This document shows positions 1-7,950 of a stretch of 12,643 bases of DNA, piece after piece. The DNA comes from Pseudomonadota bacterium. GTDB taxonomy: Bacteria > Pseudomonadota > Gammaproteobacteria > Burkholderiales > Burkholderiaceae_D. A program made the position numbers and the translations under genes. The notes under the pieces were generated by a model. The model saw only the letters and a program-made list of their open reading frames with translations. It searched no databases and was not told where the DNA came from. How positions within the stretch are numbered: position 1 is the first letter of the stretch; the number at the start of each line of letters is the position of its first letter. The stretch covers positions 1-12,643 of the forward strand of contig JAEVZY010000053.1 in NCBI GenBank assembly GCA_023392035.1, written 5' to 3'.

Positions 1-76
1 TTCTGTAAGGGCCTGGGTCCTTCCTAAAACCAAACGGGCAGCGATGGTCAGGGGAGGGCGCGGCGGGGCGGTTTGA

Positions 77-82
77 TAGAAT
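77..82 (+). promoter_or_regulatory. Possible -10 element upstream of purM
   Basis: TAGAAT matches the sigma70 -10 consensus at five of six positions and lies about 130 bp before the purM start in otherwise GC-rich non-coding leader. There is no convincing -35 at 16-18 bp spacing (the bases there are G-rich), so this is only a candidate. Apart from a short GCCC-AAA-GGGC inverted repeat (93-103), I see nothing else definite in positions 1-209. Confidence 0.2.
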
Positions 83-209
83 AGCGCCCGCTGCCCAAAG
101 GGCCGGCAAAGCGGAATTATAGGCTGCGCTTGGCACCGGCCTGTTTTTGCCCTTGCCGTCCGGACTTTTGGCGGCCGCTTATTTTACCGTCCCTGCATTC
201 ATTCCAATC

Positions 210-1253
<1,044 letters not shown>

Positions 1254-1260
1254 GCACAGC

Positions 1261-1641
1261 ATGCAAATCGACCGGCTCGATCATTTCGTCCTGACCGTCC
1301 AGGACATAGAGATCAGCATCGCCTTCTACCAGCAGGTGCTGGGCATGCAGCCGGTGACTTTTGCCGGCGGCCGGCGGGCCTTGTCTTTCGGATCGCAGAA
1401 GATCAATCTGCATCAGGCCGGTCGCGAATTCGTGCCGCACGCGCGGCAGCCGGTCGCCGGTTCGGCCGACGTCTGTTTCATCACCTCCACGCCGCTGGCC
1501 GAGGCACGGGCCCACATCGAAAGCTGCGGCGTGCAGATCATTGAAGGACCGGTGGCCAAGACCGGCGCGCTCGGTCCGATCAGCTCCATCTACTTCAGGG
1601 ACCCGGACGGGAACCTGATCGAGGTTTCCAACTACGCTTGA
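1261..1641 (+). CDS. VOC-superfamily (glyoxalase/bleomycin-resistance/dioxygenase fold) protein
   Basis: Single-domain vicinal-oxygen-chelate protein of 126 residues, about the usual length. It contains two beta-alpha-beta-beta-beta halves: the first begins RLDHFVLTVQD (5-15), and the second ends YFRDPDGNLIEVS (111-123), the signature C-terminal strand of the family. Likely metal ligands are His8, His51 (in KINLHQAG) and Glu121. The substrate cannot be read from the sequence; glyoxalase-like, dioxygenase-like or antibiotic-binding roles are all possible in this fold. It follows purM by 7 bp on the same strand, so co-transcription is likely, though I know of no functional link to purine synthesis. 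The next gene on the other side is convergent, 30 bp away. Fold assignment is confident; function is unknown. Confidence 0.88.
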   Translation: MQIDRLDHFVLTVQDIEISIAFYQQVLGMQPVTFAGGRRALSFGSQKINLHQAGREFVPHARQPVAGSADVCFITSTPLAEARAHIESCGVQIIEGPVAKTGALGPISSIYFRDPDGNLIEVSNYA

Positions 1642-1671
1642 TACGGCGTACCCGCAGGGCGACGAAACAAG

Positions 1672-3093
1672 TCATGGCGAAGCCTGTTCCAGTATCCAGG
1701 TGTCCTTGGTGCCGCCGCCCTGGGAAGAATTGACCACCAGCGAACCCTCGTTGAGCGCCACCCGGGTCAAGCCGCCCGGTACCATCGATATGCTCTGGCG
1801 GGACAGGACGAAGGGCCGCAGGTCGATATGGCGCGGCGCAATCCCGGCGTCGGCAAAGGTGGGGCAGGTGGACAGCGCCAGCGTCGGCTGGGCGATATAT
1901 GCAGACGGCCGGGCGATGATTTTCTGCCGGAACTCTTCGATCTGGGCCTGGGTCGATGCCGGCCCGACCAGCATGCCGTAGCCGCCCGCGCCATGCACCT
2001 CCTTCACCACCAGTTCGGACAGATGGTCCAGCACATGGGCCAGGTCTTCGCGCCGCCGGCATTGCCAGGTCGGGACATTGTTGAGGATGGGCGTCTCGCC
2101 GAGATAGAAGCGGATCATGTCCGGCACGAAAGGGTAGATCGACTTGTCATCCGCCACCCCGGTGCCGACCGCATTGGCAAGTGTCACCCTTCCGGCCTGG
2201 TAGGCCGCCAGCAGGCCCGGCACACCGAGCGCGGAATCGGCACGGAAAGCCAGCGGATCGAGGAAGTCGTCATCGATGCGGCGGTAGATCACATCCACCC
2301 GCTTCGGTCCGCGCGTGGTGCGCATGAAGACCTGCAGGTCGTCGACGAATAAATCCTGGCCTTCGACCAGTTCCACGCCCATCTGTTGCGCCAGGAAGGC
2401 GTGCTCGAAGTAGGCCGAGTTGTACATGCCGGGCGTGAGCACCACCACCGTCGGATCGGACACGGCATGGGGCGCCACCGAGCGCAGCTTGTCCAGCAAC
2501 AGGTCAGGGTAGTGCGCTACCGGCGCCACTTTGTGCCGCACGAACAGCTCGGGAAACAGTCGCATCATCATCTTGCGGTTTTCCAGCATGTAGGACACGC
2601 CGGAGGGCACCCGCAGATTGTCTTCCAGCACATAGAACTCGCCGGCGCCGGCGCGCACGATATCGATGCCGGCGACATGGGCGTAAACGTCGCAGGGCAC
2701 GGCCACGCCCTGCATCTCGGGCCGGTATTGCGCATTGGCGGTGATTTGCGCGGCCGGCACGATGCCTTCGCCCAGGATCGCCCGCTCGTGATAGATGTCG
2801 TGGATGAACAGGTTCAGCGCCCGCACCCGCTGGCGCAAGCCGGCTTCCAGCAGATTCCATTCGGCCGCCGGAAAAATGCGGGCAATGATGTCGAACGGGA
2901 TCAGCCTTTCGGTGCCGGCCTGGCTGCCATAGACGGCGAAGGTGATGCCCACGCGGCGGAAGATCAGGTCGGCTTCGGCCCGCTTGTCGGCCAGCGACAG
3001 CGCGGACTGGGCCTGCAGCCAGTCGCAAAAGGCGCGGTAGTGTTCGCGCACCTCGCCGTTGGCGGCCAGCATCTCATTGAAAAAATCGGGCAT
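1672..3093 (-). CDS. Circularly permuted type-2 ATP-grasp protein (DUF404/DUF407, COG2308)
   Basis: Predicted cytosolic ATP-dependent carboxylate-amine ligase with a permuted ATP-grasp fold; its substrate is unknown. The 473 residues match the family's usual size. Family blocks appear in order: GITFAVYGSQAGTERLIPFD (49-68), EDNLRVPSGVSYMLENR (157-173), GVADDKSIYPFVPDMIRFYL (312-331), the glycine-rich loop KEVHGAGGYGMLVGP (364-378), RHIDLRPFVL (421-430), and SLVVNSSQGGGTKDTW (451-466) near the C-terminus. The ATG at 3093 begins a typical family N-terminus (MPDFFNEML); the ribosome site is weak. It lies 96 bp after the symporter stop and may be the last gene of that transcript or have its own promoter. 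Homologues usually sit beside an alpha-E (DUF403) gene and a transglutaminase-like gene; neither is present in this window. Family call is sure; role is not. Confidence 0.93.
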   Translation of the reverse strand: MPDFFNEMLAANGEVREHYRAFCDWLQAQSALSLADKRAEADLIFRRVGITFAVYGSQAGTERLIPFDIIARIFPAAEWNLLEAGLRQRVRALNLFIHDIYHERAILGEGIVPAAQITANAQYRPEMQGVAVPCDVYAHVAGIDIVRAGAGEFYVLEDNLRVPSGVSYMLENRKMMMRLFPELFVRHKVAPVAHYPDLLLDKLRSVAPHAVSDPTVVVLTPGMYNSAYFEHAFLAQQMGVELVEGQDLFVDDLQVFMRTTRGPKRVDVIYRRIDDDFLDPLAFRADSALGVPGLLAAYQAGRVTLANAVGTGVADDKSIYPFVPDMIRFYLGETPILNNVPTWQCRRREDLAHVLDHLSELVVKEVHGAGGYGMLVGPASTQAQIEEFRQKIIARPSAYIAQPTLALSTCPTFADAGIAPRHIDLRPFVLSRQSISMVPGGLTRVALNEGSLVVNSSQGGGTKDTWILEQASP

Positions 3094-3189
3094 GTCCAGG
3101 GATTCAAGAGCTTCTTGTCGCCTTGATTTTGCTGGAAAGACGGGACTGCGCTTTGCGCAATCACCAAGCGGGTGGGCGTGAGCTTCGCT

Positions 3190-5229
3190 TCAGGAACGCA
3201 GCATGTCCACCATGGCCTGGCTGGAAGCAGGCGGCGGCTGCGTCAGCAAGCTGACGATGAAGATGGCGGCAAAGCCGACCGGCACGCCAAACACCGCGCT
3301 GGCATGAGCGGCGATGCCGAACCATTGGGAAGAAGTCGATCCGCCCAGGGATGGCATGGTGGCCAGCATATAGGCCACGCAGGTGAAGAAGCCAGACAGA
3401 ATGCCGGCCACCGCGCCGGGCGCATTGGCGCGTTTCCAGAATACCGCCAGCACCAGCGCCGGGAACAGGGTCGAGGCGGCCAGTGAAAACGCCGCGCCCA
3501 CCACCGACAGGATGTCGCCTGGCTTGAGCGACGCGGCATAGGCCGCCACCAGCGCCACCACCAGCAGCAACAGCTTGGACACCGTGACCCGTTTCTGGGT
3601 CGATGCGCCGGGGTCCATGGTCTTGTAATACGTATCGTGCGAAAGCGCGTTGGATATCGCCAGCAGCAGGCCGTCGGCGGTGGACAGCGCCGCCGCCAGG
3701 CCGCCGGCGGCCACCAGTCCGGAAATGATGTAGGGCAGCCCGGCGATTTCCGGCGTGGCCAGCACCACCATGTCGGCATCCATCGAGATTTCGGCCAACT
3801 GCACGATGCCGTCGCGATTGATGTCATGGATTGCCACCAGCGGATGGCTCTTGTCGATATTGGCCCAATAGCTGACCCAGCTTGGCAGGCGCGCGAATTC
3901 AGTGCCCACCAGCGAACTGAGCACGTCGAATTTCACCAGGGCCGCCAGCGCCGGGATCGCGGTGTAGACCAGCATGATGAAGAACAGGGTCCAGAACACC
4001 GAGCGCCGGGTTTCGGCCACCGAAGGCGTGGTGTAGTAGCGCACCAGGATGTGCGGCAGGGCGGCAGTGCCCATCATCAGCGACAGCACCAGCGCCAGGA
4101 AGTTGTTGCGCTTGATGTCGGACGCTTGCCGATCGGCGGCGGCAAAGGGCTCGGCCAGCGGCAGCGGCGCGGCGGCGCGCGCCAGTGCCGCCTTGCGCGC
4201 CTCGCTCCATTGGCGGGCGGCTTCCTCGGCATCCTTGGGATAGGCGGCGGCCTCGCGCGCGGCAGCCTTGATATCGAGCAGCGAGGCGTTGGACGACTTC
4301 AATTCCTGCACCCGCTCCTGGGCCTGCAACCGTCCCTCTTCCCAGGAGGCGGGCAGGCGCAGGATCATTTCCTCGTATTCCTCGGCCTTGCGCTGGAACA
4401 CCACCCGAACCTGTTTTTCGCGCGGGTCGCGCACCAGTTCCTGCTCTTTGGCGGCCAGCTTTTCCATGGTCGCGCCATAGGCCAGTTGCGGCACCGGCAC
4501 GCCGGTATGCTTGGCCGAGAGCCAGACCACCGGAATCAGATAGGCGATCAGGATGATGATGTACTGCGCAATCTGGGTCCAGGTGATGGCGCGCATGCCA
4601 CCCAGGAAGGAGCACACCAGGATGCTGGCCAGGCCCAGGAAAATGCCGACTGAAAAATCGATGCCGGTAAAGCGCGAGGTGATCAGGCCCACGCCATAGA
4701 TTTGCGCCACCACGTAGGTGAAGGAAATGGCGATGGTGGCCATGGCGGCGATGATGCGCACCAATTGGCTGCCGCGCTGGCCGGCATAGCGCTCGCCGAG
4801 GAAATCGGCCACCGTGTATTGCCCGAATCGGCGCAGGTAGGGCGCAATCAGGAGCGCCACCAGGCAGTAGCCGCCGGTCCAGCCCAGGATGTAGGCCAGG
4901 CCGTCGAAGCCTTGCAGGTACAGTCCGCCGGCCAGGCTGATGAAGGTGGCGGCCGACATCCAGTCGGCGGCGGTGGCCATGCCGTTGAACAGCGCCGGCA
5001 CGCGGCGGCCGGCGACGTAGTATTCGGTCACGTCCGAAGTGCGCGAGATCACCCCGATGCCGGCATACATGACGATGGTCGAGAACAGGAAGAGATAGCC
5101 GATCCAGATGCGCGGAAAGCCTTCCTGTTCCAGGATCGCCAGGGCCACCAGCAAGAGCAGGAAGCCGGCGGTGAACCACAGGTAGTAGCGCGTCAGGCGC
5201 CGGCTGAAGTTTTGCTTTTCACTCGCCAT
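3190..5229 (-). CDS. Sodium:solute symporter, VC_2705-type large subunit (SLC5/SSS family)
   Basis: Inner-membrane secondary transporter related to acetate permease ActP; the substrate of this subfamily is unproven. The 679 residues give about 13 hydrophobic segments (roughly 18-35, 42-62, 83-103, 112-132, 157-180, 192-215, 218-238, 376-398, 410-432, 496-525, 550-566, 575-598, 604-624, 640-662). Characteristic SSS blocks include YYVAGRRVPALFNGMATAADWM (split as 70-80 and 81-91), SFLGGMRAITWTQ (207-219) and GLAAALSTADGLLLAISNALS (around 510-530). Two additions stand out: a charged Ala/Glu/Arg-rich stretch (about 255-372) between two membrane segments, and an exact EF-hand loop, DINRDGIVQLAE (469-480). 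The length and the partner gene match the large member of the paired 'Na_symport_lg/sm' families. The start overlaps the end of the DUF4212 gene by 11 bp, suggesting translational coupling. Family call is firm; transport of a short carboxylate is inferred. Confidence 0.94.
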   Translation of the reverse strand: MASEKQNFSRRLTRYYLWFTAGFLLLLVALAILEQEGFPRIWIGYLFLFSTIVMYAGIGVISRTSDVTEYYVAGRRVPALFNGMATAADWMSAATFISLAGGLYLQGFDGLAYILGWTGGYCLVALLIAPYLRRFGQYTVADFLGERYAGQRGSQLVRIIAAMATIAISFTYVVAQIYGVGLITSRFTGIDFSVGIFLGLASILVCSFLGGMRAITWTQIAQYIIILIAYLIPVVWLSAKHTGVPVPQLAYGATMEKLAAKEQELVRDPREKQVRVVFQRKAEEYEEMILRLPASWEEGRLQAQERVQELKSSNASLLDIKAAAREAAAYPKDAEEAARQWSEARKAALARAAAPLPLAEPFAAADRQASDIKRNNFLALVLSLMMGTAALPHILVRYYTTPSVAETRRSVFWTLFFIMLVYTAIPALAALVKFDVLSSLVGTEFARLPSWVSYWANIDKSHPLVAIHDINRDGIVQLAEISMDADMVVLATPEIAGLPYIISGLVAAGGLAAALSTADGLLLAISNALSHDTYYKTMDPGASTQKRVTVSKLLLLVVALVAAYAASLKPGDILSVVGAAFSLAASTLFPALVLAVFWKRANAPGAVAGILSGFFTCVAYMLATMPSLGGSTSSQWFGIAAHASAVFGVPVGFAAIFIVSLLTQPPPASSQAMVDMLRS

Positions 5230-5476
5230 GTTCGGCCTGTCTGGCGGCGGCTTCCAGTTTGGACGAACTCCAGGCGTACAGGCCGACCAGCACCAGGAAG
5301 CCGAGAATCACGCCTTGCGCCGCCAGATAGAAGGACAGCGGCCAGCCAAAGAAATTGATGCGGGCCAGTTCGCGTGCGAACCAGATCGGCAGCGCCGTGA
5401 TCAGCAGCCAGCACAGCAAGAGGCGCAAGGTGAGGCGACGCAGCCGGGGCCAGAATTCGGGTGCGGGTGTGCGCAT
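5219..5476 (-). CDS. DUF4212 sodium/substrate symporter small subunit
   Basis: An 85-residue membrane protein with two hydrophobic helices (about 16-34 and 44-68) and short charged ends. The arrangement fits DUF4212, the small partner encoded directly before VC_2705-type symporters; recognisable elements are the FGWPLSFYLAAQG segment and a VGLYAWS helix end. Its role is presumably assembly or function of the two-part transporter. I chose the ATG at 5476, preceded by GGTGAG at 10 bp spacing. A GTG at 5491 would add five residues and overlap the kinase stop as GTGA; that start is equally tidy for coupling but has no Shine-Dalgarno. The 3' end overlaps the symporter start by 11 bp. Family call is good; the start is uncertain by five codons. 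Confidence 0.87.
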   Translation of the reverse strand: MRTPAPEFWPRLRRLTLRLLLCWLLITALPIWFARELARINFFGWPLSFYLAAQGVILGFLVLVGLYAWSSSKLEAAARQAEHGE

Positions 5477-5487
5477 GGGGTGGCGTC

Positions 5488-6990
5488 TCACCGTGTACGG
5501 AAGGAGACCCGGAACAGGCTGCCGGGGAGCTTCGGATCATGGCTGCGCGGATTGCTGAACACATCCACTTCAGCCTGGTGTTGCTGGGCGATCTCGCGCA
5601 CGATGGACAAGCCCAGGCCGCTGCCTTCGGCGCTGTGGCTCTGGTCGAGGATGCGGTAGAAGCGTTCGAACACGTGCGCGCGTTCCGCGGCCGGAATCCC
5701 GGGGCCGGTGTCTTCCACTTCCAGGCAGACGCGCTCGAGATTGTCGTCGATGCGCACGCGCACGGTGACGCTGCCGTGGGCCGGGGTGTAGCGCAGCGCG
5801 TTGTCCACCAGATTGTTGAGCAGCTCGCGCAGCATGGTCGGATTGGCGCGGATGACCACCGCATGGCCGGGCTCTTCAAAGCCCAGGTCGATCAAGCGGG
5901 CAAAGGCCGCTTGCACCCATTCCTGCACCGCGTCCTTCGCCAGCGCCACCAGGTTGACGTTGGCCAGGGGCGCGGCCTGCGGCGTCTGGTTTTCCGCGCG
6001 CGCCAGGGCCAGCAACTGGTTCACCAGGCGGGTGGCGCTTTCCGAGCTCTTGGATAGCTGCTCCAGCGAGCGATGGATTTCCTGGGCGCTGGTCTGGCGC
6101 AGCGCCAGTTCCGACTGCATGCGCATGCCGGCCAGCGGCGTTTTCATCTGGTGCGCCGCATCGGCAATGAAACGCTTTTGCATTTGGATGTTTTGCGACA
6201 GGCGGTCCAGCAATTCATTGAGCGAGCCGACCAGCGGCGCAATCTCTTCCGGTACCTGGCCCTGCTCGATGGGTGAAAGGTCATCTGCGCGCCTGGCGCG
6301 GATGCGCATCTGCAGCTCGGCCAGGGGCGAGAGGCCGCGCGAGAGCGCAAACCACACCAGCGCCAGCGCGATCGGCAGGATCAGGAACTCGGGCAGGATC
6401 ACGCCCTTGATGATCTGGTTGGCCAGGTTCACCCGCTTGTCCAGCGTCTCGCCGACCTGCACCAGTACCATGCGCGAGTTGGCCGGGGCGCCGGCGGCGG
6501 GATGACGCCGGTTCAGATCGATCCAGGTCCAGGCCACGCGCACATCGACATTGCGCAGGGTCTCGTTGCGCAACTGGACCGCCCACGGCTGGCGGCTTTC
6601 GTCTTCGGCCGGCGGCGGCAAGTCGCGATCGCCATCCAGCAGCTCGCCGCCCGGCCCCAGGATCTGGAACCAGACATTGTCCACATCGTCGGCGCGCAAC
6701 ATGTCGCGGGTGGAGCGCGGCAGCGGCGCCACGATCTGGCCATCGACTTCCTTCACCTGCTGCGCCAGCACGGTGACGCGATCGTCCAGCGCGCGGTCGA
6801 AGGGCGTGTTGGCGATCGATTTGGCGATCAGGAAAGTGATGGCGATACTGATCGGCCACAGCAGCAGCAGCGGCACCAGCATCCAGTCGAGGATTTCGCC
6901 GAACAGCGAGCGTTGCAGTTTTTCGCCGGGTTCGGCCGGCGTGCCGGCGCCGCCTTCCGGCGCCGACCTGGCATGAGGCGCGCGCAGCAT
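5488..6990 (-). CDS. Two-component sensor histidine kinase (TctE/QseC-like, 2CSK_N-type sensor)
   Basis: Inner-membrane sensor kinase of 500 residues. Layout: a cytoplasmic N-terminal tail of about 35 residues, TM1 (about 37-58), a periplasmic domain (about 60-190) resembling the 2CSK_N domain of tricarboxylate-type sensors, TM2 (about 196-216), a HAMP-like linker, then the kinase core. Visible kinase motifs are the H-box FIADAAHQMKTPLAG with His280, N-box NNLVDNALRYTP (392-403), G1 DTGPGI (427-432), F-box FERF (441-444) and G2 GSGLGLSIV (456-464), so it should be catalytically intact. The frame is open upstream to 7179 over the regulator gene, but that part lacks conserved features. The ATG at 6990 lies 2 bp after the regulator's stop and is preferred. 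Its location between the regulator and the symporter genes suggests that it senses the transported solute. Confidence 0.94.
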   Translation of the reverse strand: MLRAPHARSAPEGGAGTPAEPGEKLQRSLFGEILDWMLVPLLLLWPISIAITFLIAKSIANTPFDRALDDRVTVLAQQVKEVDGQIVAPLPRSTRDMLRADDVDNVWFQILGPGGELLDGDRDLPPPAEDESRQPWAVQLRNETLRNVDVRVAWTWIDLNRRHPAAGAPANSRMVLVQVGETLDKRVNLANQIIKGVILPEFLILPIALALVWFALSRGLSPLAELQMRIRARRADDLSPIEQGQVPEEIAPLVGSLNELLDRLSQNIQMQKRFIADAAHQMKTPLAGMRMQSELALRQTSAQEIHRSLEQLSKSSESATRLVNQLLALARAENQTPQAAPLANVNLVALAKDAVQEWVQAAFARLIDLGFEEPGHAVVIRANPTMLRELLNNLVDNALRYTPAHGSVTVRVRIDDNLERVCLEVEDTGPGIPAAERAHVFERFYRILDQSHSAEGSGLGLSIVREIAQQHQAEVDVFSNPRSHDPKLPGSLFRVSFRTR

Positions 6991-6992
6991 GC

Positions 6993-7712
6993 CTAGGTTG
7001 AAGCGGCCGGCGGCTGGGCAGGCGAGGCGGACGAGGCAGGCGGCTCGACGAACTTCTCCATGCAATAGCCCAGGCCGCGCACGGTGGCGATGCGCACTCC
7101 GCCCACTTCTATCTTCTTGCGCAGGCGGTGCACATAGACTTCGATGGCATTGTTGCTGACTTCTTCGCCCCATTCGCAAAGATGGTCCACCAACTGTTCT
7201 TTTGAGACCAGGCGGCCGGTGCGCTGCAGCAGCACTTCCAGCAAGCCCAGCTCACGCGCAGACAAATCCAGCATCTGGTCATTGATGTAGGCGATGCGGC
7301 CGACCTGGTCATAGGACAGCGGGCCATGGCGCATCACGGTCGGGCCGCCGCCCATGCCGCGCCGGGTCAGGGCCCGCACCCGTGCTTCCAGTTCGGACAG
7401 CGCAAAAGGCTTGGCCATGTAGTCGTCCGCGCCCAGGTCCAGGCCCTTGACGCGCTGCTCGATGGAATCGTTGGCGGTGAGGATCAGGACCGGCAGCCGC
7501 GAATCGCGCGAACGCAGGCGGCGCAGCACTTCCAGTCCATTCATCTTGGGTAGGCCGACGTCCAGGATCAGCAGATCGAAATCCTGGGCGCACAGGGCGA
7601 GGTCGGCCTCCTGGCCGTTCTTCACGCAATCAGTTGCATAGCCGGACTGGCGCAGGGAGCGGGTCAGTCCGTCAGCCAGCACGCTGTCATCTTCGGCAAG
7701 CAGGATGCGCAT
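6993..7712 (-). CDS. OmpR/TctD-family response regulator
   Basis: Cytosolic DNA-binding regulator of 239 residues, normal for OmpR-type proteins. The receiver domain (1-115) has the acidic pair Glu7-Asp8-Asp9, phospho-acceptor Asp51 (LLILDVGLPKMNG), switch Thr79 and Lys101 (MAKPF), all intact. The C-terminal winged helix (about 130-225) ends with the family pattern NNAIEVYVHRLRKKI followed by IATVRGLGYCME. It is the first gene of the minus-strand group: the kinase starts 2 bp after its stop, then the symporter subunits follow. By analogy with TctD-TctE, it probably activates the adjacent transporter genes when phosphorylated; no direct repeats typical of a binding site were resolved upstream. 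It is divergent from recA across 238 bp. The identity of the family is secure. Confidence 0.95.
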   Translation of the reverse strand: MRILLAEDDSVLADGLTRSLRQSGYATDCVKNGQEADLALCAQDFDLLILDVGLPKMNGLEVLRRLRSRDSRLPVLILTANDSIEQRVKGLDLGADDYMAKPFALSELEARVRALTRRGMGGGPTVMRHGPLSYDQVGRIAYINDQMLDLSARELGLLEVLLQRTGRLVSKEQLVDHLCEWGEEVSNNAIEVYVHRLRKKIEVGGVRIATVRGLGYCMEKFVEPPASSASPAQPPAAST

Positions 7713-7739
7713 GAGAGGCCAGGTTCTTGAGGAGCGGCC

Positions 7740-7768
7740 AGTCTAGTGCCTTTCCGACAGGGCGGCAA
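7740..7768 (-). promoter_or_regulatory. Candidate sigma70 promoter for the regulator-kinase-symporter operon
   Basis: Read on the minus strand: TTGCCG (7768-7763) as -35, a 17 bp spacer, and TAGACT (7745-7740) as -10, each matching consensus at four of six positions. Transcription would begin near 7733, leaving a leader of about 20 bases before the regulator ATG at 7712. The position and spacing are good, but the hexamers are only moderate. Confidence 0.42.
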
Positions 7769-7840
7769 GCGAGCATGCCGGCTGCAAATGGAAGCTTCGC
7801 AAGGTACACTGCCCGGCCGGAAAAACACCTGCTTTTCCCC

Positions 7841-7869
7841 TTGCATAATTCACTGTTTGTTTATACAGT
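7841..7869 (+). promoter_or_regulatory. recA promoter
   Basis: TTGCAT (7841-7846) and TACAGT (7864-7869) are separated by 17 bp and act as candidate -35 and -10 hexamers; TATACA at 7862-7867 is an alternative -10. Transcription would start about 75 bases before the recA ATG. The -35 is weak on its own, but the LexA box lying across the spacer and -10 supports a promoter here. Confidence 0.6.
7852..7869 (+). promoter_or_regulatory. LexA (SOS) operator of recA
   Basis: ACTGTTTGTTTATACAGT matches the proteobacterial LexA consensus CTG-N10-CAG, with the palindromic arms extended to ACTGT/ACAGT. It overlaps the predicted -10 region of recA, so bound LexA would block the polymerase, and RecA-stimulated LexA self-cleavage would relieve it. 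The lexA gene itself is not in this window. Confidence 0.88.
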
Positions 7870-7950
7870 ACTGGCTGATCGCCTGCGGGATGACAGTAAA
7901 TCTCCCTCCCTTACAGCACACGACCACGCACATCAGCACGAAAGAGACCC

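Noticed and set aside
18..26. AGGAAGG-like ribosome site on the minus strand at the left edge, suggesting a divergent gene
   Set aside because: No ATG, GTG or TTG follows in the remaining bases before the window edge, so no gene can be supported.
1642..1671. Possible bidirectional terminator between the convergent VOC and ATP-grasp genes
   Set aside because: Only a 3 bp CCC/GGG stem is visible in these 30 bases; no convincing terminator structure.
3144..3162. Small TGCGC-TTT-GCGCA inverted repeat between the symporter and the ATP-grasp gene as a terminator
   Set aside because: The stem is only five pairs plus a mismatch-interrupted extension and has no U-run; too weak to claim that it separates the two genes.
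6991..7179. N-terminal extension of the sensor kinase overlapping the regulator gene
   Set aside because: The extra 63 residues are read out of frame from the regulator's DNA-binding domain; the ATG at 6990, 2 bp after the regulator stop, is the natural start.
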